A DNA stretch of 64,000 nucleotides from Sarocladium kiliense. Taxonomy: Eukaryota; Ascomycota; Sordariomycetes; Hypocreales; Sarocladiaceae. Within the stretch, counting starts at the first letter, position 1, and every line of letters begins with the position of its first letter. Where the stretch lies: NCBI GenBank assembly GCA_030734395.1, contig JAUZTG010000029.1:7068001-7132000 (forward strand), in the 5' to 3' direction. Below the pieces are notes generated by a model. The model saw only the letters and a list, made by a program, of their open reading frames with translations, made no database searches and was not told the origin of the DNA. Made by a program: the position numbers and the translations under genes. Shown here piece by piece: positions 1-8,744 of the stretch.

Positions 1-112
1 CCGCTTGTCACCACTCATTTGTCTGAGGCTAGATCGGGTCATTTAGGCAGATTCCGGGGTACGAGTGAACTGTTCATCAACCCATTCAATACATCGTTCG
101 ATTGCGATTACA

Positions 113-562
113 TCAGCTGCCTTCAGCGATCAAGTTACTGAGAAAGTTACTGAGGTGGCAGTCTGGAAACGTGTCGTCACATTTTGAGCAGAGGAAGCCT
201 TGGTTGTAACCGTCGCGATCCTCAATGGGTTCCTCCGTGCAGGAGACTTTGTTCACGTTGACAGAATTACGGTAAGGATACCAAGACGTGTAATGTGTAT
301 AGCTACAGTATGTGTACGTGAAGTCACCTAAAATGCTGAGGACTTCACCACTGCATTTTTGGCAGGTTTGTCGAATGTCTGCCGCGGTCCGTCTGACATT
401 TGGGTTGGTCAAAGGGCCACTGCTGATCAAAGCTATGTGGGGGCATCGTGGTCCCAGATCCAGGCCACCCCTGGTCCCAAAATCAGGACTGCGAGCGCTG
501 GCTCTCAAAAGAAACTCGACAACATGCTTCACATGACTGTTTTGGAAAGCTTTTACAAACAT
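113..562 (-). CDS. doubtful small ORF with cysteine pairs
   Basis: An uninterrupted 149-codon frame. I do not recognise it. Two CxxC pairs (CQKC and CSKC) sit about 60 residues apart with two more Cys between them, which could form a zinc site, but there is no recognisable fold. Its ATG overlaps, in a CATG palindrome, the ATG of the plus-strand frame beginning at 561, so at most one of the two starts is likely to be real. It could equally be chance coding. No intron or homologue is evident in the window. Confidence 0.2.
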   Translation of the reverse strand: MFVKAFQNSHVKHVVEFLLRASARSPDFGTRGGLDLGPRCPHIALISSGPLTNPNVRRTAADIRQTCQKCSGEVLSILGDFTYTYCSYTHYTSWYPYRNSVNVNKVSCTEEPIEDRDGYNQGFLCSKCDDTFPDCHLSNFLSNLIAEGS

Positions 563-1034
563 GCCGGATCACAAGCACCGACACAAGTGCGTCCGATGTA
601 AGAGGAGTCGTTCCAGCACCTTTCATCGCCAGTTCCCAGCAGGCCCAGGATATCCCACTGTCAACGGAGTCTGTCGTCGGTGTCGTGGGACCAATGAAGT
701 GCCCAGAGTCCACATACACCATCACCACTGGTATATCCTAGAAGAGCCTGTTAACAAGCAAACCCTAGAACCAGCAGAGGCGCTCCACTCCTCCCTGGGA
801 AAGGAGGAGTCATTTTGGCGAGGTTCTCAGTATCGTCATCCAGAACAATCAGAGCTTCCAGCATCCCCGCAGTGTCCACCATCACGGCGGGCAGAGCTTG
901 GTGATGGTCTCGGCCCCCGCCCACAGGAGCTTGTCGCTGGTCGGGATGCAGTACGCTCACCACCTCCGCCACCAATTCGGCCTAAATCTCGATGCTACGC
1001 ATACCGTTCGCATAGCAACAAGGTGGAAAGCTAG
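561..1034 (+). CDS. small putative zinc-binding protein
   Basis: A 157-residue frame. The first 45 residues are basic and carry CVRC and CRRC pairs separated by about 24 residues around an FHRQFPAGPG segment, the layout of a small zinc ribbon. The rest is low-complexity, with an HHHH run near residue 53 and a proline run near residue 135. No catalytic motif is visible. The paired CxxC motifs are the only reason to prefer this frame to the opposing one. A 3' exon cannot be excluded. Function is unknown. Confidence 0.3.
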   Translation: MPDHKHRHKCVRCKRSRSSTFHRQFPAGPGYPTVNGVCRRCRGTNEVPRVHIHHHHWYILEEPVNKQTLEPAEALHSSLGKEESFWRGSQYRHPEQSELPASPQCPPSRRAELGDGLGPRPQELVAGRDAVRSPPPPPIRPKSRCYAYRSHSNKVES

Positions 1035-1192
1035 GAAAATTCAGGTTTGAAGGGCTTACCGAAGATTAACTTAGAGCTTCAATATATGAAAAGGCACGCA
1101 TCCTTAGCTGGCTCACCTTTGATGCCTATTGTGAAGGCGGTTTCGTGCGCCAGCGCTTTGAATGCACTTGCAAGGATCGGCCACAGTCGCGT

Positions 1193-1390
1193 CTACTTCC
1201 CGGCAACCCACGCGGGCGCCGTGTAAAGCCAGAGCCTGTGCTTCTCGCTCCAATCAAGGATCTGTGAACCAGGCCATAGCTGGCTTCTGATAGTCGGATA
1301 GGCATCGCTCGACTGATCTTGGTGGGATTCGTCAGTACTCTGAGATGATCTCGCGGCGTCGCTAGAAGAGTCGCTGATGGTTTCGTCCAT
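1193..1390 (-). CDS. doubtful short acidic/serine-rich ORF
   Basis: A frame of about 65 codons that opens with a Ser/Asp-rich stretch (MDETISDSSSD) and ends in a tryptophan-rich tail. The composition looks like a protein N-terminus more than random sequence, but no domain is recognisable and the stop at 1193 may be an unspliced intron. A second minus-strand frame overlaps it. It may be a first exon or a remnant. Confidence 0.15.
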   Translation of the reverse strand: MDETISDSSSDAARSSQSTDESHQDQSSDAYPTIRSQLWPGSQILDWSEKHRLWLYTAPAWVAGK

Positions 1391-1408
1391 AATGGCAAAC
1401 TTTAGCAC

Positions 1409-2267
1409 TTCGAAGTGGTGCCTCTTCTCTGGGCAGTTAGGATCACGGTATACTGTAGTCTAGGAGTGGATTAAGTAAAATTCCACGTCCTTCCAATATA
1501 TTTGCAAAGACATCACGAGGTAACCCATTTCGCCTGTAGTCCGTTTATAGAACCCTCCCTTTGAAAGCAGACGTCAGACCCGTGAGATCCCAAAAGCAAG
1601 GGGAGATGTAGGTACTGCCGGACCCAAGCAAAAGTACCAGTTTAGTCCTCTAAGCACTGTGAGGCTAAGCCCAATACATCGATAATTGAGCGGACGAAAA
1701 GGAACTTGGATCAAAGGGCCATTAAAGGATGTTGGGATGCTTCCTACAATGAGGTCGTTGTGGGGCGCCTGGTATACTAAAGCCGCTCAATGTACCCCGC
1801 CTCTCCAAAGAACAAAACACATGGACATTGGAGAGGAAGCTGTCATTGCACGTCACTGTATGCAGCCATAGTCCGTAGAAGCATTCCTGCGGTCATACTT
1901 ACTGGACTTTATGTGACACCCCAGTTTCTTGAGAGTATGCCCTCACAGGTCTGGATCTGGGACCACGATGCCCCACGCGCCAGTCTCTGACATCCCTGCC
2001 GAAAAGAGCGAGGGATACACAAGTCTAGACGTTCCGGTACCGTACCGGTACAGCACGAGTGCCAGATGCAATGGGACAAGTAAACACCAGGACGCGGCCC
2101 AGGATTTGGCCAACTTTCACAGCCCAGATAGGCCCGAAATAGGGCCTATCATGACTAGGTAAATAAACTGACATTCCTGCCAGGTACTGTACCGATATAA
2201 CCCTGTCATCGGATGCTAAGCTAGCTGTCAATGCTGTTTTGAAAGTGCCGACCGGCTTAACAATGAG
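1409..2267. other. intergenic, nothing recognised
   Basis: No convincing reading frame, RNA gene or repeat was seen. Short frames on both strands lack recognisable motifs. A small CCGGTACCGTACCGGTA palindrome lies near 2033-2050. Confidence 0.5.
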
Positions 2268-3322
2268 ATGCTTCTGTGGAGTAGCGAGGGAAAGTTCGTT
2301 CAATTACCAACTAAGGTATGGCGAAGTTCGGAATTTCTACGGGAACTTCCAATCAGCCTCTTGACCGACGGTCCTACACCATGGACTCCGTTGACCACGC
2401 CACTCTGATGCAGATAATACAATGGCACAGACTTCACGTCCAGGATGACCTCTCCTTGAGTGAAGACATCGACAGCGATAGTTTGCAGCAATGGGAGCAA
2501 TCATTCTCCCCAGATTGCTACACAAATCTACTCAATCTGACTACTGCAGCTAACTTTCTAGACTTTTCAGCGATGTTAGAGTACTGCTGCAACAGGATCG
2601 CAAAGCTAGTGAATGAAGGCTCTCTTCATTCTCTTGAAGGCCTTCCAGACGAGCTCACATTACAAGTCGCAGAGAGCCTGAGTACCTACTGGTTACAGGA
2701 TTTTGCGAGAAAATGCTTAGTGCCAGTAACATCAAAATCAAAAAGCCGTTATCAGCATGCTTACGCCTGGGCCAAAGCTCTTGGAGAAGTCCACCTCACG
2801 TACCTAGAAACCTCCTTGCATCCGGGGAGTAACGCGTTTCTAATGGGCCCAGGAGCAAAGGTCCTTTACGAGAGCGCTTTTGAGACGAATCCAACAACTT
2901 CAGCGACTTCGTATGCTTTCCTGTCATGGATAGGCAACGGTCCCAAGGTAAAACCTAAGGTATATTCATCATATTACGGCCATACGAGTGAACTCAAAAG
3001 CCCTTCTGTCATTATACAACTCAAGCAGACCTTTGGAAGCGTGCCTGTTCCCGATATAGGCAACCTGGTCGATTCCAGGACCTTGAAGGCTCATATCATC
3101 TATATGAAGGATCCAGAGTTTGCTCTACATGAAGTCCAATTGGAGCATTCTGGTGAGAGTCCGGCTGAGACCTATTATATGGGACGTATGCCCGAACACC
3201 TTTTTCCTTTATCTTATTCGCGGGGATTGGGCGCATTCATCCAGCTGTCACACCGATGTGAGGTGTCAGAGGAAGAGGGGCCCTTCATGACGGGTTCAGA
3301 GCCGGCAATGGAGAGACCTTAA
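2268..3322 (+). pseudogene. SKP1-like / F-box-like fusion, probably frameshifted
   Basis: Two frames together encode one SKP1-type protein. From ATG 2268 the first reads LLWSSEGKFVQLP then VWRSSEFLREL, matching the SKP1 start (LTSSDGQ..FEVP...S..IKNM). The second, open through 2318-3322, continues with DHATLMQIIQWHRLH and then CYTNLLNLTTAANFLDFSAM, the SKP1 helix pair that binds F-box proteins. It is followed by LPDELTLQVAESLS, which resembles the opening of an F-box, and about 200 unassigned residues. SKP1 links CUL1 to F-box substrate receptors in SCF ubiquitin ligases. Passing between frames needs a 1-base slip near 2357-2385 or a 41-bp GTATGG...CAG intron (2316-2356). The intron is very short and would remove conserved residues, so a frameshifted pseudogene is favoured. 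The family call is good; the functional state is uncertain. Confidence 0.6.
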
Positions 3323-3838
3323 CGGATTTGCCCGGATGTCTGAAGCAAGCAGTCGTAGAAAGTCCGTGCTCACCTCCGGAGTCTTTATCCTAGCTTGCCT
3401 TACTGCCATGAGATTGATCTTGGCGGAATGATATTTACCCTGTTTCTAATTCCTTCATTCTTAACTGAGTGATAGAATGCATTGCAAGTTTCGCTGCTTC
3501 TCAGTCCCCAACCCTGCGCTTCCTGCCCAAGTCCACGCCAGACGAAGGCGCAAGCTATTGAATGAGTATCAGCGTAAAAGTAACGCCCTTCCCCCATCGC
3601 CCCGACCCGCTGGCACGGCCAATGACGAGCAAACCCCATTCTAAAGTCTTGCAGGCTCGCTCTGAATCAGGAATTTTTCCTGCTTGCCTACTTTACGACT
3701 GTCCTCCCAAAGTCCTCATGCAAGGCGATGCCAAGTAGCAGTCCCATATGCTGCTGCCAACTGCCCTCTCTTCGACTATCATGGCAACCACCAAAGCCAG
3801 ACCCTGCAAGATTGGGTTGCTCGAGCTATCACAGACAG
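3323..3838. other. intergenic, nothing recognised
   Basis: No supported gene. The 3' part leads into decayed sequence ahead of the WD40 remnant. Confidence 0.4.
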
Positions 3839-3935
3839 TGCGTCACTAGCTTTTCATCATGTTCACATGACCGGACGGTCAAGATCTGGGATCGTGCAAT
3901 GGGCGACTGCTTGCAGAAACTGGAGGGCCACGAGA
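3839..3935 (+). pseudogene. WD40-repeat remnant
   Basis: One frame reads SHDRTVKIWDRAMGDCLQ followed by KLEGHE. That is the second half of a WD40 blade plus the GH dipeptide opening the next one, in the style of fungal NACHT-WD40 receptors. The preceding 100 bp are only weakly blade-like and the following sequence is not. No complete blade, NACHT domain or start is present. It is a scrap of a receptor gene, distinct in sequence from the WD40 array at 15-17 kb. Confidence 0.6.
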
Positions 3936-4441
3936 TAGCCGGTAAGATCATACTTATGCATTATCGGTCTAATTATGTACAGCTCTATTCATAGTGCTCG
4001 CACTGAGAAGCCCATGTTCCATTGTTCTATTGTGCTTTCCGTTTGTGGGATTCGCGGTAACTGGTGCGCTACTACTGCGGTGCAAGACCTCCGTGAAGAT
4101 TTAGAAGCACTTCAACGGACGACGGGATCTCGCCTGCCGTTCACGGTATGTACATGGTATCAGCAGCCAGCTCACTATCCGACGTAGCACATAAGAAGAC
4201 GAGCTTGCCGTGAAGGTCCTGTACTGTATCTCAGCGGCTGTGGGAAAGCCTGAGCAGCCCATTGCCACTGTTTTGAGGGGAGGGGCCCAATTGGGCCTAG
4301 TCTCGGTTGGCAACTTGCCCGAAATGATGCCAGTCAATCCTGGACGAAAACTTGGCCCCGGGCAATATACCTGTAGAGGGTACCAAGTCTACTGACTGAA
4401 CTGCATAGCTGCGCTTACCATTCACTAGTGAGCGATGCGGA

Positions 4442-4795
4442 ATGGGTGGCATCTTGTCGCGATCCGAGCCCCGACAAATGCTTCGTCTCTCATGGATGGA
4501 CCAATCTTCAGGGCTGGCAAAAGCGATCCGGCAAGACATACTTGACTTTTTAACCTTCCAGAGCGAAGGACTGGTTGGCAATTATTCAAGCGATGACATA
4601 CTTCTCGAGCATCGGGGTTGGTACTCGGAAGTTACCGTTATGGAATCAGAGCACGACGCAGGCTCCTATGATTATGATATCATTGTAACCACGGGCTTCA
4701 CGCCGAGGATGTCCGATTTCCCGCCACTTTCGCAACAATCTCGGAGCGACATTGTTGGCCCGATTCTAAGGGACTCGTTTCGACATGATAGTTGA
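4442..4795 (+). CDS. doubtful 117-codon ORF
   Basis: An open frame with protein-like composition, including an acidic segment ESEHDAGSYDYD, but no recognised domain. It could be a further decayed piece of the gene that left the WD40 scrap upstream, or chance. No neighbouring gene supports it. Confidence 0.15.
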   Translation: MGGILSRSEPRQMLRLSWMDQSSGLAKAIRQDILDFLTFQSEGLVGNYSSDDILLEHRGWYSEVTVMESEHDAGSYDYDIIVTTGFTPRMSDFPPLSQQSRSDIVGPILRDSFRHDS

Positions 4796-4799
4796 GGCC

Positions 4800-6014
4800 T
4801 CATGCCATAGCTACCATCCAAGTCACACAGCATCTGACTAGATACATCGGATTTCTCATCAGAAAACTCGCGCCCCACCAGCATGTGACAATGATTGCAG
4901 GCTTCAAACAAGGGGTCAACCTCCGACAACATTGGGACATGTGTGGTCAATCGGGACTATCTGTCATAATAAGTACTGTAGCTTGCTGCAGGTTAATTTA
5001 CCGTTGAGGGCCCCCTGATCATCAAATCGTGCGTCTATAGCCTCCATACGATACCTTAGTACTCACCCTCAATGCTTGAGTCACTGCGCAAGACTGACCC
5101 CTCAACCTCTTAGGACCCTTGTGCATTGCGTTGACACCCCTTCTAGTCATAGCACGAGGAGCTGCTCATATTTCCTCCTGTTAGCTGAAAACAGGACGCA
5201 CTTCCCGACGCGGCATGCAGGCCGTACGCAATGCTTCTTGCTCTTCTTTCGTTTAGACTTGCAATGACCAACGTCATGGTGCCATAGGAGGGTGTGATAC
5301 CATATTCAATCACAGAATGAGTGGCTGTACAGTGATAGCATTCTGGGTTAAGTTCCGGCTGTCTTATTTGACTTTTATATCTCGTGGCACGGTCGTGATT
5401 CCCGAGGTAAGAAGGGGAGGCGTGTCGGTGAGGTTGTTCAGAGATCTTTGTCAATGCTAATCCTTACTTTAACTGAATCTCAGTGAGAGCTTATGGAAAT
5501 GACGGGTCGAATTATAACGATCTATTAAGCTACATAAAGGGCTAGACTTAAACAACCTTTTGGCTTGCATCTAGCGGTGCGATACAACGGCATCTTAGTT
5601 ATGCAGTCGGAACAGAGGCATTCCAGGCTCACCGCAAAGCCCCTTCCTCTGTCTTTTGCAAAGAAATGGGGTAGATAGGGCCGAGTTCAAGCTTGCTACC
5701 TCAAGTGTCGGAAAGGAGGTGTGATTAAACCTGTGACGCCTAAGGGCCGATAGCCATGCTGCAGGCTACTAGAAGGCGTGATCAGGGGCAAAAGTATCCC
5801 GTGACATGCCTCAAGCTCCTTATTAAAATAAGCTCATCATACGCCGTAGTCGGGTCTATGTAAACCTTCGACCGTCGTCTCTCCATCCCCGTTCCTTTCT
5901 TTTCTCCTACTCTCTCCCAAGCAATCCTTCACCCGCGCTCTTGGACTTCCCGTCCATTCAGTTGATCTTGGGCTCAGCGCCGCCACCACTGTCTACCAGC
6001 CCGATCAGGCGCCG
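4800..6014. other. intergenic; probable 5' region of the RING gene
   Basis: No gene recognised. The last 140 bases (about 5870-5940) are strongly pyrimidine-rich, as is common just upstream of fungal transcription starts, and lead into the start codon at 6015. Confidence 0.4.
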
Positions 6015-8199
6015 ATGTCTGCTTTGCAGGCTGGCGACCGCCAGCAACCCGATGCCACCGGACCGGTTGTTGTGTATTGCCGTGCCGGCAGAGATGAATG
6101 GTGCCGTGATGAGCAGGGCTTAGAATGTACGCGCTGCCGCAGCGAGATTAGCGAAGTGGTAAAGTTCCTTCTGCAGCCTCTTTACATGCTGCGTGCCTTT
6201 ACTCGATGGAGGATACTGACTGTTACCCTTAGGTTGACCCTTTAGAAGACCCTTGTGATCTCTCGCGACCTGGACCTAACCCTGATGACTTGTCACTTTC
6301 CGCTTCGCCCTCGCCTGAACGTCACCAGGAAGGTGATTCCAGTCTAGAGGAGGTTGATGTAGGAGAGCATCCCGGTCTACGCGGCCACCACAGCAGGCGT
6401 GGAGGGCAGATGAATTCTAGCGACCGCATGACTATCCAGCGAGCCACTCCCGGTTCTAGGCCGATGGGAAGTGGCGTTGCTTCTGTGACTATGTCCACTG
6501 GACCACCAGCCCATTGCGGCCGCCCACCTCGGGATGACGTTTTCGAAAAGTACGTAAAAGTATCGCAGGAGCACCGTATCGTGAGCAAATCCTAACATGA
6601 GAACTCCTTCAATAGCTCTATGCGCGATAGACCACCCCCTGCAGCTCACGGCCAACCAAACAATGCACAGGGTGCACCTGTGGACTTTAGCCAACGTCTT
6701 CAGGAAATGTGGAATCAGCTTGAGGAAATATTGAATCATCAGTTTGAGGAGTGTTTGGATCGTCTGTATGACGAAATGTGGAATCAGTATGATGCCATGG
6801 ATGACGCGGACTACTCACAAGAAGCCCTGGAGGGTATCTTCACCAACCTCATAGTGCCAAACCCACGGTCAAACGCTGCGCCGCCAGCCTCAGAACAGGC
6901 CCTGCAGAGCCTGCGACGCGAAAAGTTCACCAAGAAACTCCTTGAAGAGGGTGATAACGGGGAATGTATCATTTGTATTGACAGGTTTGAGGAGACAGAG
7001 ACCGTTATAGCCTTGCCATGCAAGCATTGGTTCCACGATGCTTGTGTAACGATGTGGCTTGAGCGGCACAATACTTGTCCTCTATGCCGAGAGCCTATCG
7101 AGGCTAAGAAGCAGGGCGATGCGAGCTCCTGTGCCAATGGGGATAGTGGCGACAGTGGCGGCTCTGGCAATTCTTCACGATCTAAGACCGTCGTCGATTC
7201 AGGAACAATCCTTGCTCGCATCGATCAAAAGTGCAGACGGCCAGGATCTCGCACTGCTCTCGTCGGACTCAGCGGTGTTGGGTATGTGATCCCCACACAA
7301 ACAAACCCAACTCTAACAACGCCAGTAAATCGCAACTCGCCATTGAATACGTTTACCGCATCCGAGAACGATCCCCTGAGACATGGGTCTTCTGGATCCA
7401 CGCGAGTAACGCTGCACGGTTCGAGCAGAGTCTTCGAGACATTGCTGGCTGCGCCAAGATCTATGGTCGGCAAGACTCAAAAGCCGACATACTCCAGCTG
7501 GTCCACGACTGGCTACACGATCCGCTGAAGGGGCTATGGGTGGTGATCCTCGATAATGTGGACGATGCTAAAGTCCTGACGTCGCCAAGGGTCAAGGGCG
7601 AAGCAGAGGCAGCCGAAGTAGAGATTGGGAGCTTACGACAGCTCCTGTCGTATATCCCGCACTGCCAACATGGATCGGTGCTTATCACATCACGGACCCG
7701 GAGCGCCGCACTGGAGCTCGTCGAAGATGCGGACATCATTACGGTTGAGCGGATGAATGTAGAAGATGCGGTAACATTGTTTCAGAGAAAATTAAGGCGG
7801 CCCGAAGCTGACGATGAGGTCGAGCTCGTGACTTCGTTAGTGACGTCGCTGGAGCAGATGCCGCTGGCTATCGTCCAGGCAGCGGCTTACATCTTACAGA
7901 GATGGCCGCGATGTTCGATACAGCAGTACCTCGATGACTATCAACCAAGCGATCAGAAGAAGACCGGACTCCTGAGTTATGAAGGTGGACAGCTTCGTCG
8001 AGATGGTACCGCGAAGAACTCGATCTTGATTACGTGGCAGTTATCGTTCGATTACGCAGCTGCAATAAATTTAGTTGAAAATTGGGAAAGGGGTAACGTC
8101 CGTCCCTACGTCACGAGCCACCCTCCGTGCCGAGCCAAAATCCAGGTACTTTGCCTTCAAAATAGCCTCAGCTTTACCCATATAATTAAAATTACTTGA
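6015..8199 (+). CDS. RING-H2 / NB-ARC fusion protein (NLR-like), C-terminally truncated
   Basis: Four exons (6015-6158, 6233-6549, 6616-7281, 7326-8199) joined at consistent phases give about 666 residues. Residues 18-50 resemble the N-terminal zinc ribbon of RNF115/126 ubiquitin ligases, with one Cys of the first pair replaced (YCRAG). A RING-H2 domain follows at about 271-311 (CIIC...CKHWFHDAC...CPLC). A Ser/Gly linker leads into an NB-ARC NTPase. Walker A (VGLSGVGKS, about 370-378) is split by a 44-bp intron exactly at GG|T AAA. Walker B is LWVVILDNVDD (about 447-456), then come a GSVLITSRT sensor and a GLPL-like MPLAI. Coding similarity stops after LITWQLSFDY (near 8060), where a winged helix and TPRs normally follow; a foreign tail of about 45 codons ends at TGA 8199. 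RING E3s transfer ubiquitin, and NB-ARC NTPases switch receptors between inactive and oligomeric states. The fusion lies in one spliced frame with no stop. Alternatives are a recent gene fusion or a decaying receptor. Confidence 0.72.
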
Positions 8200-8530
8200 T
8201 TCTACCTAAAATCTATCGTTGGATCACTTCTATACCCCTTTTATAACTTTCAACTAAATTTATTGCAGCTACGTAGCGTAAATGCCAAGGATATATGGTG
8301 TCTCATTTGTGTGGCATTTCCGTGCTCTTCCCTAAAGGCCTACCACTCAGCTCTTTACCATCCCAGTGACGATAAATCGATAGCATAAATTGCTTTACGT
8401 CTAATCCAGCAGTGCGAACTTATTTACGGCGCTATGGTGGCTGTAGGAGGGTGATCAATGCCATGTTGCCATGTCAATCGATACATGCAAATCGAAAGAT
8501 GAACGAATTTGGTTAGCGCTAGAGAGGAAG
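8063..8530. other. foreign sequence following the NB-ARC break
   Basis: After the NB-ARC homology ends, the DNA turns AT-rich and then carries a GC-rich block (GTAACGTCCGTCCCTACG) that looks like the edge of an inserted element, though no matching inverted copy was found in the window. No further gene is seen up to the MULE end at 8531. Confidence 0.35.
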
Positions 8531-8659
8531 GGCGGCCAATACATGGGCGCCCGGGCGCCCATTTAATCTCGCGCGCCGGGCGCCTTTTTCTGACTAAGCA
8601 CACTCCGAACGCTGGACACCAACTCGGCTTGGAGGAACATGACACACACCTTTGTTGGT
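8531..8659 (+). repeat. MULE 1 left terminal inverted repeat
   Basis: Nearly identical, inverted, to 11260-11359. It includes a duplicate of the first codons of the transposase (MTHTFVG), so the repeat extends into coding sequence. A perfect 20-bp palindrome (8543-8562), built on GGGCGCCCGGGCGCCC, is present here and absent from the right repeat. Confidence 0.8.
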
Positions 8660-8715
8660 TATTACTTAAATATTCAACATTGAAAGACAAATGCAAGAAA
8701 TGACAGCAACTCACC

Positions 8716-8742
8716 AAAAAGAAAAGAAAAGAAAAGAAAAGA
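8716..8742. repeat. AAAAG microsatellite
   Basis: Five or so tandem AAAAG units lie between the end of the transposase coding sequence and the left terminal repeat of MULE 1. Confidence 0.8.
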
Positions 8743-8744
8743 GA

